The notes beneath the pieces were generated by a model, which was not told the origin of the DNA, ran no database searches, and was given only the letters and a program-made list of their open reading frames with translations. A stretch of 64,000 nucleotides of DNA. Source: SZUA-35 sp963781035 (GTDB lineage: Bacteria > Actinomycetota > Acidimicrobiia > Acidimicrobiales > SZUA-35). The DNA lies in contig CAWAEN010000004.1 of assembly GCA_963781035.1 (NCBI GenBank), positions 1,054,001 through 1,118,000 on the forward strand, written 5' to 3'. Within the stretch, counting starts at the first letter, position 1. Every line of letters begins with the position of its first letter. This document shows positions 31,048 through 40,233 of the stretch, one piece after another. A program made the position numbers and the translations under genes.

Positions 31048-31754
31048 TGCGTCCGCCATGCCCGGCTCATCGCGGCCAAGGATCTCAGGATCGAAGCGGC
31101 GTCACGCGTGCTCAGCACCCAGGTGGTGCCGTTCGGCCTGCTCGTCCTCTTGCTCTTCGGTTTCGCCATCGACCCCGATCTCCAGGTCCGAGGCGTGGGG
31201 GAGGGGGCGGGGAGTCGGGCCGTCCTGGAGACCGTGGCTCCTGGGCTCTTCTGGCTCGCCGTGCTGTTCTCGTCGTTGCTCGCGATCGGCCGTTCGTTTG
31301 CCGTGGAGTCGATCGACGGCAATCTCGATGCGCTCAGACTGGCCGGTCTGGAGCCGGGTGGGATCTTTCTCGGCAAGGCAGCCGCGGTGCTCGTCCAGCT
31401 GATCGTGCTCGAGTTGCTGGTCGGGCTCGGCGCCTTCGCTCTCTACGGCGCTCCCGCTCGGCGATCCGTTGTTGCTTGTTGTCACCGTGGCCGTGGGGAC
31501 CGTCGCGATCGCTGCCGCCGGTACGCTCTATGCCGCGCTGGCGGCAGGGCTGAGGGTGCGAGACACGCTCGTCCCCTTGTTGCTGCTTCCGGTGCTGGCT
31601 CCGGTGTTGCTCGGTGCCACCATTGCCACGAGTGCTGCACTCTTCGGGCCGTCCTCGCGACGGTTGGCCCTGGGCTGCGGGACTCGGCGCTTTCGCGGTT
31701 CTTTACCTCGCTGCGGGAATCCTGGCGTTCGGATCACTTCTGGAGGAATCGTGA
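31047..31754 (+). CDS. ccmB: Heme exporter membrane protein CcmB, frameshifted
   Basis: The permease partner of CcmA begins with RHARLIAAKDLRIEAASRVL, the conserved amphipathic CcmB start, then helices VVPFGLLVLLLFGFAIDP, TVAPGLFWLAVLFSSLLAIG, VLVQLIVLELLVGLGAFALY, LLLVVTVAVGTVAIAAAGTL and GLGAFAVLYLAAGILAFGSL. Frame changes are seen just after the ATG, near 31450 (healed by deleting one G, giving ALPLGDPLLLVVT) and near 31670. The final codons GSLLEES stop at 31754, where ccmC begins (GTGA). Confidence 0.85.
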
Positions 31755-32491
31755 CCACAACCGGATCAGTCGGTCAGACCTCGACCGGGTCACGGGGAAC
31801 CCGTCTCCTGGGTTCGGTCACCGCCGTCGCTCTGGTCGTGCTGGCAGCCCTCGCTCTCTTCATCACGCCGCCGGAAGTCACCCAGGGTGACGCAGTCAGG
31901 CTGTTCTACATCCACGTCCCGTCGGCCATCGTCTCGTTCTACATCGCCTTCTCGATCACGCTGATCGGTTCGGTCATGTATCTCTGGAAGGGTTCGGACT
32001 TCTGGGATCTGCTTGCCGGAGCGTCGGCCGAGATCGGGGTCATCTTTCTCGGTATCACGCTGGTCACGGGCATGCTCTGGGGCCGCCCCACCTGGGGAAC
32101 GTACTGGGAGTGGGACCCACGACTCACCAGCACGGCCGTGTCCTTCGTGCTCTATCTCGGCTATCTCGCGGTGCGGCGTCTCGATCTCGATCCGACCGTT
32201 CGCTCCAGACGGGCCGCCGTGCTCGGCATCGTCAGCTTCGCCAATCTGATCATCGTCCGGTATTCGGTCCAATGGTGGCGATCGTTGCACCAGGGCAGCA
32301 CCATCGACCCGATCGACACGCAGATGGACGGCATCATGCTCTTCACGTTCTTCTTCGGAGTCGTCACCATGATCCTCCTGTTCGCCTGGCTCCTGATCCA
32401 TCGCTTCCGGGTTGCCTGGCTCGAACACCAGGTGGCCGAAATCGGGTTGGTCGAGGCCATCGAGGCCCGTCGACGCGAGGGGGTCGCCTGA
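31751..32491 (+). CDS. ccmC: Heme-handling membrane protein CcmC
   Basis: This intact 246-residue protein starts at GTG 31751. CcmC presents heme to CcmE through its tryptophan-rich loop, here WGRPTWGTYWEWDPRLTS, flanked by helices GSVTAVALVVLAALALFI, VPSAIVSFYIAFSITLIG, IGVIFLGITLVTGML, TSTAVSFVLYLGYLAV, LGIVSFANLIIVRYSVQWW and MLFTFFFGVVTMILLFAWLL. Histidine heme ligands are present in FYIHVPSAI and WWRSLHQGSTI. It overlaps ccmB and ccmD. Confidence 0.93.
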   Translation: MTTTGSVGQTSTGSRGTRLLGSVTAVALVVLAALALFITPPEVTQGDAVRLFYIHVPSAIVSFYIAFSITLIGSVMYLWKGSDFWDLLAGASAEIGVIFLGITLVTGMLWGRPTWGTYWEWDPRLTSTAVSFVLYLGYLAVRRLDLDPTVRSRRAAVLGIVSFANLIIVRYSVQWWRSLHQGSTIDPIDTQMDGIMLFTFFFGVVTMILLFAWLLIHRFRVAWLEHQVAEIGLVEAIEARRREGVA

Positions 32492-32631
32492 TGGGCTGGG
32501 AGTACGTGATCCCCGGTTACCTGCTGGTTGTCGTCGCCCTCGGTGGCTACACGGTCGCGACGATCCGTCGCGGCCGAGATCTCTCCAAACAGATACCGGA
32601 CGGCAAGAAGAGGTTCCTCGATGAGCGATGA
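32491..32631 (+). CDS. ccmD: CcmD-like small membrane protein
   Basis: This 46-residue single-helix protein, MGWEYVIPGYLLVVVALGGY followed by TVATIRRGRDLSKQ, matches CcmD in size, topology (N-out helix, basic C-terminus) and position between ccmC and ccmE. CcmD stabilises the CcmABC complex and helps release holo-CcmE. The start overlaps the ccmC stop (TGATG), and its 3' end overlaps ccmE by 11 bp. Confidence 0.82.
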   Translation: MGWEYVIPGYLLVVVALGGYTVATIRRGRDLSKQIPDGKKRFLDER

Positions 32632-33126
32632 ACCGAATCGCGATCTCGACCTGACCCCATCCGAAACGGCTTCGGCTCCTTCGCCGGATTCGCCGCGCCG
32701 GCGGCTGGCGGAACTGGATCATCATGGGCGTCTTCGCCGGCGCTCTCGGCGTGATCCTGGTCCAAGCGCTCACCAGCGCCCGGGTGTTCTTCTACAACGT
32801 CGACGAAGCCGTCGCCGAACGCACCGAGCTCGGGGATCGCACATTCCGGCTGCAAGGCACCGTCGTCGACGAGCCGGTCGAGGACGACACCGGGGCACTG
32901 GTCTTCACCGTCGGCTTCAACGGTGTCCAGACCACGGTCCGCCACATCGGCGAGGAACCAACGGACTTGTTCGACATCGGCATCCCCATCGTGGCCGAAG
33001 GGCCATTGGGAAAGCGATGCCTTCGAGTCGCAGCAACTCCTCGTCAAGCACTCCGAGGCCTACGTCGCCGACAACGACGAGCGTCCCGGCGTCGGCGACG
33101 GCACCTACGAGGTCATCGAGGAATGA
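32621..33126 (+). CDS. ccmE: Heme chaperone CcmE, frameshifted
   Basis: This periplasmic-type heme carrier is anchored by WIIMGVFAGALGVILVQAL. The beta-barrel shows FRLQGTVVDEPVEDDTG and QTTVRHIGEEPTDLFDIGIP. After deleting one C near 33005 the frame continues VAEGHWESDAFESQQLLV and KHSEAYVADNDERPGVG. The HSEAY segment holds the HxxxY heme-binding motif, with the covalent His rather than the Cys variant. A second break lies near 32710. The gene starts inside ccmD and ends 19 bp before ccmF. Confidence 0.87.
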
Positions 33127-33145
33127 GCCCGCGAATGAGGTCCAC

Positions 33146-35154
33146 ATGAACGCCGCGCTCGGCTTCGGCTTCACGATGCTGGGACTCGTCACGTCGGTGG
33201 TCGGGTGTCTCGCCGGGATTCATGCGCTGGTCAATCGGCGAAGCCGGCTGATCGGCCAGGTGCGATCGTGGGCGTGGCTTCTCCTGCTCGCCTCCGTGGG
33301 TGCCTTCACGGTGATGGAGATCGCGCTCTTCCAGCGCGACTACACCGTTTCCTTCGTGCAGCAGGTGGGGAGCGAGACAACGCCGGCGTCTGTTCAACTT
33401 CGCCGCCATCTGGTCGGCGCTCGAAGGTTCGATCCTGCTGTGGACCCTGGTGCTCTCGCTCTACATCGTCGCGGTGGTCGTCAAGTTCCGGAAGCGAGGG
33501 GACGACCCGTTGCTCGGCTGGGCGATGGTGGTGCTGTTCGCCGTCGCCGCCTTCTTCTTCGCGCTGATGGCCGGTCCGGCCAACCCGTTCATCCCCGTCG
33601 ACGTGCCGCCGGGTTTCGTCGGGCCCGGGCCGAACGCGCTCCTGCAGAACCACCTGCTCGTGGCCTTCCACCCGCCGATGCTCTACGCCGGGTACGTCGG
33701 CTTCACGGTGCCGTTCGCGTTCGCCATCGCCGCCCTCATCACCGGTCGGGTGGGTGAGGGATGGCTGCTCGAGACCCGCCGCTGGACGGTTGCGGCGTGG
33801 GGTTTCCTCACGTTCGGCATCGTGCTCGGCGCGTGGTGGAGCTACGAGGTGCTCGGCTGGGGTGGCTACTGGGCATGGGACCCGGTCGAGAACGCATCGT
33901 TGCTGCCGTGGCTGACCGGCACTGCCTACCTGCACTCGGTGATGGTGCAGGAACGGCGAGGGCATGTTGCGGGTGTGGAATCTCTCGTTGCTCTGCGCCA
34001 CGTTCTCGCTCACGATCCTCGGCACGTTCCTCACCCGGTCGGGTGTCGTCGAGTCGGTGCATGCCTTCTCGGACGGCGCGGTCGGGCCGTGGCTGCTCGG
34101 CTTCTTCGGCGTGGTCGCCGCAGTGTCGATCGGACTCATCATGTGGCGGGGCGACCGCCTTCGTTCACCCGGCGCCATCGATTCCCCGATCTCCCGTGAG
34201 GCAGCGTTCTTCGCCAACAACGTCATCTTCGGCGCCCTGGCGTTCATCGTTCTGCTCGGCACGGTCTTCCCGCTCCTCGCCGAGGCCTACGACGGCACTC
34301 GACTCTCGATCGGGCGACCCTACTTCGACTCGATGGCTCGGCCGATCGCCTTCGTGATGCTGTTCTTGATGGCCGCTGCACCCGTCCTGCCATGGCGCAA
34401 GGCGAGCACCGAACTGTTGTCGACACGGCTGTTCTGGCCCGCGGTCGCTGCGCTGGTGGCCATGGCCGTCGCCGTGGCGCTCGGCGCTCGGGGTTTCACT
34501 CCCGTGCTCACGTTCGGACTCGGTGCCTTCGCCGGCGGGGCGGCGCTTCGGCAGGTGTTGCTCGCCACCCGACGTCAGGGCTGGCGCGGGTTCGTCGGTC
34601 GGACCAACGGCGGCATGATCGTCCACCTCGGCGTCGTGCTCATCGCCGTGGCCGTCGCCGGTTCGGAGTCCTACAAGACCGACCGTCTCTTCACGATGCT
34701 CCCCGGAGACGAGGTCGAGGTCGCCGGCCACACGTTCGAATACCTGGGGCTCGAGGCCAACCAGAACGAGCGTCGGATCCATTTGTTCGCCAACGTCCTG
34801 ATCGACGGCGACGAGGTCTACACCCCTGGGTCGACCATCTTCCGCCAGCTCGGGCAACCGGTGGCCACGCCGTCGGTCCGTCCCGGGTTCTCCGAGGACT
34901 TGTTCCTGGTGCTCGACCGCTTCCAGGAGGACCCCGATCAGCCGATCAGCCTGCGCATCATCGTGCGACCGCTCATCTCCTGGATGTGGGTCGGGGGCGG
35001 AATGATGGCGCTCGGCAGCCTGCTCGCCCTGTTCCCCGGGAAGCGGCGGCGCGGGACCGAGCCGGTCTCCGCCCTCCTCGGCGACGGTGGCAGTACCGAC
35101 ACCACTCCTCGGATGCAGGACCCCGATGCCACGCCGGAGCCGGCCCATGTCTGA
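33146..35154 (+). CDS. ccmF: Cytochrome c heme lyase subunit CcmF, frameshifted
   Basis: The large polytopic heme-lyase core has the family WWD region SYEVLGWGGYWAWDPVENAS plus LLPWLTGTAYLHSVMVQERR, the motif LLQNHLLVAFHPPMLYAGYV, and SLTILGTFLTRSGVVESVHA. The C-terminal part has further helices and a periplasmic domain (LPGDEVEVAGHTFEYLGLEA). Breaks near 33390 and 33957 are each cured by removing one G, giving TTPRLFNFAAIW and ERRGMLRVWNLS. The length of about 669 residues is normal. It overlaps ccmG. Confidence 0.92.
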
Positions 35155-35800
35155 CCACGGCCCAGTGGACGACGGCGCTCTCGCCCGGACGGATGCTGTC
35201 GACCGCGGGAGTGCCGTCGACCACGATGCGGTCGGCGGAGCGTCCGGTTCCCTCGCCCGGATCATCGGTGCCGCAGTCGGACTCGTGGTCATCGCCATGA
35301 TCGCCCTCTTCGCCCTCGGTGGCGGAGGCGACGACCAATCCTCCAACCGCCTTCTCGGCCAGCGGGTTCCGGCGATGGTCGGCAGCGCCGTCGACGGCAC
35401 CGCATACGACATCGACGATCTCCGTGGGGAGTGGGTGCTCGTCAACTTCTTCGGCACGTGGTGCCCACCGTGTGTTGCCGAACATCCCGAGCTGGTGAAG
35501 CTCGAGACCTGGGGTGCCGACAACGGTCGGCTGTCGCTGACATCCGTCGCGTTCAACGAGCCCGGTGGTGCAGAATCCGTCGCCGAGTTCTTCGACGAGT
35601 ACGGAGGTTCCTGGCCGGTGCTCGACGACGCCAATCTCTCGGTCGAGTTCCAGATTGCGCAGGTTCCCGAGAGCTTCCTGATCGCCCCCTCCGGCCTCGT
35701 CGTCCAGCACTTCACCGGTGGCATCAGAGCCGAGGACGTCCAGCGATCGATCATCGACAACGATGTCCCTGCCTCGCAGGGCGGAGTCGGAGAAGGCTGA
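35147..35800 (+). CDS. ccmG: Thiol:disulfide interchange protein, TlpA/CcmG type
   Basis: This intact 217-residue membrane-tethered thioredoxin has a cytoplasmic leader, a helix (ARIIGAAVGLVVIAMIALFA), and a thioredoxin fold with active site LVNFFGTWCPPCVAEHPEL (CPPC) and the cis-Pro region IAQVPESFLIAPSGLVV. In System I it reduces apocytochrome or CcmH disulfides before heme attachment. ATG 35147 lies within the end of ccmF, and the stop overlaps ccmH (TGATG). Confidence 0.88.
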   Translation: MSDHGPVDDGALARTDAVDRGSAVDHDAVGGASGSLARIIGAAVGLVVIAMIALFALGGGGDDQSSNRLLGQRVPAMVGSAVDGTAYDIDDLRGEWVLVNFFGTWCPPCVAEHPELVKLETWGADNGRLSLTSVAFNEPGGAESVAEFFDEYGGSWPVLDDANLSVEFQIAQVPESFLIAPSGLVVQHFTGGIRAEDVQRSIIDNDVPASQGGVGEG

Positions 35801-36329
35801 TGGCACGGACAGACGATCTCGACGACCTGCCTGATCTCCGCACCGCCGGCCCGACCCCGAGACAGTGGCTGTGGTTCGGACTGCTGGCATCGATGCTGTT
35901 CCTGCTCGGCGTGGCGACCTTCGATGACGGAGGCGTCGAGACCGATGCCGAACGAGTCCAGCGACTCTCCGAGTCGTTCGCCTGTCCCGAGTGCGCCGGC
36001 CAGAGCGTCGCCGAATCGAATGCCGGCGTCGCGTCGACGATTCGTCAGTTCATCCGCAACGAGGTGACCGCAGGCTCCACCGATGGCGAGATCCGTGACC
36101 AGCTCGTGGTGTCCTACAGCAGCAAGGTGCTGTTGACCCCTCCATCGAGCGGCATCAGCTCGCTGATCTGGATCCTGCCGGTGCTGGTTCTCGTCGGCGG
36201 CAGCGCCGGTGTTGGTCTTGCGTTGCGCCGTTCCCGCAAGCGGAAGTCGCGATGCCACAGACGCCGATCGTCTGCTCGTGGCCGAGGCCCGTACCCGAGC
36301 TGCCGCTCGTGAGAGTCAGGGCGCCGTGA
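35800..36329 (+). CDS. ccmH: Cytochrome c maturation protein CcmH, frameshifted at C-terminus
   Basis: This apocytochrome thiol-handling protein has an N-terminal helix (WLWFGLLASMLFLLGVATF), then RVQRLSESFACPECAGQSVA (LRCPxC-like motif, here CPEC), NAGVASTIRQFIRNEV, DQLVVSYSSKVLLTPP and a second helix (LIWILPVLVLVGGSAGVGLA). Removing one C near 36250 continues the frame as RKSDATDADRLLVAEARTRA, a normal CcmH tail. The exact stop is uncertain. One more extra base would end it at 36329 overlapping the next GTG; otherwise it is fused to CcmI. Confidence 0.82.
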
Positions 36330-37077
36330 GTTCCACCCGCTGGTCGAATCCCGATCGGCTCGCGGAACTCGAGACCGAACGCGATTTCCTGCTCGCCTCG
36401 CTCGCAGACCTCGAAGTCGAGCACGCAGCGGGCGATCTCGACGATGCCGATTTCGAAGAGCTCTACGCCGACTACACGGTTCGGACCGCCGACCTGATCC
36501 GCCAGATCGAGGACCGCAGCCTCCGCCTTCGCCGACGCCACCCCTCGATCGGTCGAGGGGCCGGAGCCTTGCGTGGGTCGTCGGGCTCGTTGCGTTCGCC
36601 ATCGGTGCGGGCTGGCTCCTGGCGCAGGCCGCGGGCGAACGTGGTGTCGGCGACGAGATCACGGGAGACATCGACTCCTCGCCCCGCCAACGCATCTTCG
36701 AGTGCCAGGAGCTCGATCGACTCGGCGACGTCCAGGAAGCCAACGAGTGTTTCTCCGACGTGCTGGTCGACGATCCGCAGAACGTCGAGGCGCTGGCCTA
36801 CCGGGGCTGGCTCTTGGTACGGACGGCGGGTTCGGCCCAGCGCATCGGGGCCGATGACGAGGCGGCCGAGATCTTGATCTCGGCCAAGGCCTCGCTCGAT
36901 CGGGCGGTTGACATCGACCCGACCTATCCCGATGCCCGGGCCTTCCGAGTGGTGGTGTTCAACGCCGAAGGCGACACTGCGGCGGCGTGCGCCGAGTACG
37001 CCGAACTGGTGGCCCTCGATCCGCCTCCGTTCATGCTCCAGCTGGTCGAGTCGGCCGACGGTTTCTCCTGCCCCTGA
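36326..37077 (+). CDS. ccmI: CcmI-like membrane protein with TPR region, frameshifted
   Basis: It starts at GTG 36326 with the CcmI-type opening RLAELETERDFLLASLADLE and VEHAAGDLDDADFEELYADY. A helix (WVVGLVAFAIGAGWLLAQAA) follows in another frame after about 36560, and then TPR-like repeats: FECQELDRLGDVQEANECFS, PQNVEALAYRGWLLVRTAGS and SLDRAVDIDPTYPDARAFRV. CcmI binds apocytochrome c and delivers it to CcmFH. It is last in the operon, followed by a 158-bp gap with the ABC exporter promoter. Confidence 0.78.
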
Positions 37078-37222
37078 TCCGCTGCCTCACGCTCCACCTT
37101 CCCCTCTCGACGTGGGTCCGATCTACGGCACTCAGCGCGCAGCATGCGGGCTCGAGAACGAGATCGGGAGTATCACTCGGACGCTCTGATGCAAAGACCG
37201 GACCCGCAGAACGGTTTGGGGG

Positions 37223-37228
37223 TAGCGT
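37223..37228 (+). promoter_or_regulatory. -10-like hexamer TAGCGT, 7 nt before the ABC exporter ATPase
   Basis: TAGCGT at 37223-37228, then 7 nt, then GTG 37236. Identical in sequence and close in spacing to the element in front of ltaE, suggesting a leaderless promoter for the ABC exporter operon. Confidence 0.45.
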
Positions 37229-37235
37229 CGCTCGG

Positions 37236-38187
37236 GTGTCCGGGCCTGTGGTTGCAGAGAAGTTGGTGAAGCAGTTCCCGCCTGGGCAGAAGGGTGGCGC
37301 AGCCGTTCACCGCGGTCGACGGGATCGACTTCGAGGTGCGACCGGGCGAGACCTTCTCGCTGCTCGGCCCCAATGGTGCAGGCAAGAGCTCCACGATGAA
37401 GATGGTCAGCACGGTCAGCCCCGTCACTTCGGGCCGGCTCACGGTGCTCGGACTCGACCCGGTCGCCGATGGCCCAGCCATCCGGCAGCGGATGGGCGTC
37501 GTACCGCAGGAGGACCTGCTCGACGCCGAACTCACCGTCGTCGAGAACCTGGTGATCTACGCCCGCTACTTCGGTCTGTCGTGGGCCGCGGCTCGGGCCA
37601 AGGCGACCGAGCTGCTCGAGTTCGCCAGACTCACCGAACGCAAGGACGACAAGGTCGACCCGCTGTCGGGCGGTATGAAACGTCGGCTCACCATCGCTCG
37701 CTCGCTCGTGAACGACCCCGAGCTGGTCTTGCTCGACGAGCCGACCACCGGGCTCGATCCCCAGGCTCGTCACCTGTTGTGGGAACGGCTCTACAGCCTG
37801 AAGGAGCAGGGTGTGACGTTGCTGCTGACCACGCACTACATGGACGAGGCAGAACAGCTCGCTGATCGCCTCGTCATCATGGACGACGGACGGATCGTGG
37901 GGGAGGGCTCACCGAGCGAGCTGATCAACCGTCACGTCACCAAGGAGGTGCTCGAGTTGCGTTTCCCGACAGCGGACGACGGCACCCGTCAACGTCCCGA
38001 TGGGCTCGACACACTCGGCTTCCGGCTGGAGATGTTGCCGGATCGGGTGCTTGTCTACGCCGACGATGGCGATGCCGCCCTCTCGGCATTCACCACGGCC
38101 GGCTTCCATCCGTCGGGAAGTCTCGTCCGCCGTTCGACGCTCGAGGACGTCTTCCTCGCCGTCACCGGCCGCTCTCTCAACGAGTGA
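37236..38187 (+). CDS. ABC-2 type exporter ATP-binding protein (DrrA/NodI-like), frameshifted near start
   Basis: GTG 37236 gives VSGPVVAEKLVKQFPPGQKG; after a frame change near 37305 the protein continues TAVDGIDFEVRPGETFSLLG. Motifs: Walker A LGPNGAGKSSTMKMVSTV, Q-loop VVPQEDLLDAELTVVENL, signature DPLSGGMKRRLTIARSLV, Walker B LVLLDEPTTGLDPQARH, switch His LLLTTHYMDEAEQL. The C-terminal extension is DrrA-like. Two ABC-2 permease genes follow with overlapping starts. The closest architectures are nodulation-factor and drug exporters; the substrate is unknown. Confidence 0.9.
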
Positions 38188-38954
38188 ACATGGGATCGAT
38201 CCGCCACTTCCTCGAGCACCAGTTCGTCCGGTATCGGTCCACGTGGACGAGCACGCTCATCTCGAGCGTGCTGTTCCCGGCCTTCTTCCTCCTCGCGGTG
38301 GGGTTCGGGCTCGGCTCACAGATCGACGACACGTCGAGCCTCGGCACCGCCGACTATCCCTCGTACATCGGCCCCGGCGTCCTGGCCGGTGTCGCCATGC
38401 TCCAGGCCGGTGGTCTCTCCTTGTGGCCGACCCTTGGCGCCATCAAGTGGCAGGGTGAATACCAAGCAGCGCTTGCCACCCCGCTCACCGCCACCGGCCT
38501 CGTGATCGGCCACATCACGTGGATCGGCTTTCGCATCACCGTGAGCGCCATCATCTATCTCGCGGTGCTCGCCGCCTTCGGTGTCGTCGGCTCGTGGTGG
38601 GCGCTTCTGGCGCCTCTGGCTGCCTTCGCCACCGCGGTGGCCGTTGCCGGTCCACTGTCGGCCTGGTCGGCCTCGCAGGAGGCGGACGACTCCTTCGGTC
38701 CGATCAACCGACTGGGCCTGACCCCGCTGTTCCTGTTCTCGGGTGCGTTCTTCCCGATCGGCCAACTCCCCGGCGTCCTGGCATGGGGGTCCCGGGTGTT
38801 CCCTGTGTGGCATGGAGTCGAGCTGACCCGGGGCCTCATCAACGGGACGCTCGGTCTGGCTGCGGGTGCTGGTCACCTGGCCTACCTGATGCTGTGGGCG
38901 GCGGCCGGGGTCGCGTTGTCGATCCGCTCCTTCACCAATCGGTTGGCCGCCTGA
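38184..38954 (+). CDS. ABC-2 type permease, first subunit
   Basis: This intact protein of about 256 residues has six predicted helices, including LISSVLFPAFFLLAVGFGLG, IGPGVLAGVAMLQAGGLSLW, TVSAIIYLAVLAAFGVVGSW, LLAPLAAFATAVAVAGPLSA and HLAYLMLWAAAGVALSIRSF. The ABC-2/NodJ-like signature region is LTPLFLFSGAFFPIGQLPGV. The GTG start overlaps the ATPase stop (GTGA), with ATG 38190 as an alternative. It is paired with a second permease that overlaps its stop. Confidence 0.9.
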   Translation: MNMGSIRHFLEHQFVRYRSTWTSTLISSVLFPAFFLLAVGFGLGSQIDDTSSLGTADYPSYIGPGVLAGVAMLQAGGLSLWPTLGAIKWQGEYQAALATPLTATGLVIGHITWIGFRITVSAIIYLAVLAAFGVVGSWWALLAPLAAFATAVAVAGPLSAWSASQEADDSFGPINRLGLTPLFLFSGAFFPIGQLPGVLAWGSRVFPVWHGVELTRGLINGTLGLAAGAGHLAYLMLWAAAGVALSIRSFTNRLAA

Positions 38955-39727
38955 TGGTCGCCTTGTTCCTCCACCCGTCGCGGGCGGTCATCGAGCGAAA
39001 CATCCTCAGCTATCGCCGGATGTGGGTGATCATCGCCAGCGGATTCGCCGAGCCGCTCTTCTACCTGTTCGGCCTCGGCGTCGGCGTCGGCGCCCTGATC
39101 GGCGACGTCGAGTTCGAGGGTCGGGTCGTCGACTACGCGACGTTCGTTGCGCCCGGCCTGGTGGCCTCCTCGGCGATGAACGGAGCGGTCTTCGACTCCA
39201 CGTTCAACTTCTACTACAAGCTGAAATACGCCAAGACGTTCGACGCCATGCTTGCGACACCGCTTCGGCTCGGCGACATCGTGGTCGGAGAGATCGGCTG
39301 GTCGATGGTCCGGGGGAGCGTCTACGCCATCGGGTTCTTGTTGGTGACCCTCGTGCTGGGAATGGTCGAGAGTTGGTGGGCGGTCCTCGTGATTCCGGCC
39401 TCGCTCCTGATCGGTGTCGCCTTCGCTGCGATCGGTTCGGCGATCACGACGTTCATGCGGAGCTGGCACGACTTCGACTACGTCCAGTTGGTGCTGCAGC
39501 CACTGTTCCTCGCGTCGACGACCTTCTATGCGCTCGACGTCTACCCGAGCTGGAGCCACCCGTTCGTGCGGGCCACGCCGCTCTATCACGGGGTGACGCT
39601 GTGCCGATCGTTGATGCTCGGGTCACCGGGTTGGAACGACCTCGGCCACGTCGCCTACCTCGTTGGCCTGCTGGTGTTCGGTGTCGTACTGGTTCGACGA
39701 CGGTTGACCGGTTTGTTGTTGAGCTGA
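38954..39727 (+). CDS. ABC-2 type permease, second subunit
   Basis: This intact 257-residue permease contains SYRRMWVIIASGFAEPLFYL, ATFVAPGLVASSAMNGAVFD, GSVYAIGFLLVTLVLGMVES, WWAVLVIPASLLIGVAFAAI, VLQPLFLASTTFYALDVYPS and VAYLVGLLVFGVVLVRRRLT. It starts inside the stop of the first permease (TGATG). Together with the two preceding genes it forms a heterodimeric exporter. The stop lies 9 bp from the converging phosphatase gene. Confidence 0.9.
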   Translation: MVALFLHPSRAVIERNILSYRRMWVIIASGFAEPLFYLFGLGVGVGALIGDVEFEGRVVDYATFVAPGLVASSAMNGAVFDSTFNFYYKLKYAKTFDAMLATPLRLGDIVVGEIGWSMVRGSVYAIGFLLVTLVLGMVESWWAVLVIPASLLIGVAFAAIGSAITTFMRSWHDFDYVQLVLQPLFLASTTFYALDVYPSWSHPFVRATPLYHGVTLCRSLMLGSPGWNDLGHVAYLVGLLVFGVVLVRRRLTGLLLS

Positions 39728-39736
39728 CGTGTTCGC

Positions 39737-40220
39737 TCAGTCGAGCAGCATCTCGACGGTCTTCGAGATGTAGGTGCAGCTGGTGAACTTCTTGCCGTTG
39801 TGTTCGAGGACCCAGACCGAGCCCTTCTCACAGCCACGGCCCTTCACTTTCGCTCCGGCGGCAGCAAGCTGCTCCACGATCACGGGAATGAGGTTTCCGT
39901 GGCTGCAGACGACGACGGTGCGTGAGCGTTTGCCGTCGACGGCCGCTTCGAGCACCTTCATCACGTCTCGGGTGTCGGCGTCCTCCCAGAGGTCTTCGTG
40001 TTCGACGACCTCGAGGCCGTGCTGGTCGGCGACGCCCTGCACCGTCTGGACGCACCGCGTGGCCGGGCTCGCGAGGATCTGGTCGATCTCGACGGTCGAG
40101 AGGAGATCGGTGATGACTTCGAGCGCGACGCCAGCCCTTCTCGGACAACTGCCGGTAGCGATCGTGGTTGTCGGAGTGCCGAGCGCCTGCGTGGGCGTGG
40201 CGGACGAGGTAGACGGCCAT
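39737..40220 (-). CDS. Histidine phosphatase family protein (SixA-like), frameshifted
   Basis: MAVYLVRHAHAGARHSDNHD contains the RHG-type catalytic His motif at the N-terminus. After a frame change near 40130, EVITDLLSTVEIDQILASPA (second phosphate-pocket region), TVVVCSHGNLIPVIVEQLAA (second catalytic His) and a C-terminal EKGSVWVLEHNGKKF follow. The size of about 160 residues fits the SixA/short phosphoglycerate-mutase-like group. The substrate may be a phosphoprotein or a small phosphate ester. It lies 14 bp downstream of the PEP-swivelling-domain gene. Confidence 0.83.
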
Positions 40221-40233
40221 GGAAGTCGCCAGT

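Noticed and set aside
34165..36258. Open frame of nearly 700 codons on the minus strand opposite ccmF-ccmH
   Set aside because: It is antisense to a well-supported ccm operon, has low-complexity His/Glu/Arg-rich content and no family motif; such shadows are common in high-GC DNA.
37078..37235. Possible small RNA or tRNA gene in the gap between ccmI and the ABC exporter
   Set aside because: No cloverleaf, strong hairpin or terminator could be drawn; only a -10-like element close to the GTG is supported.
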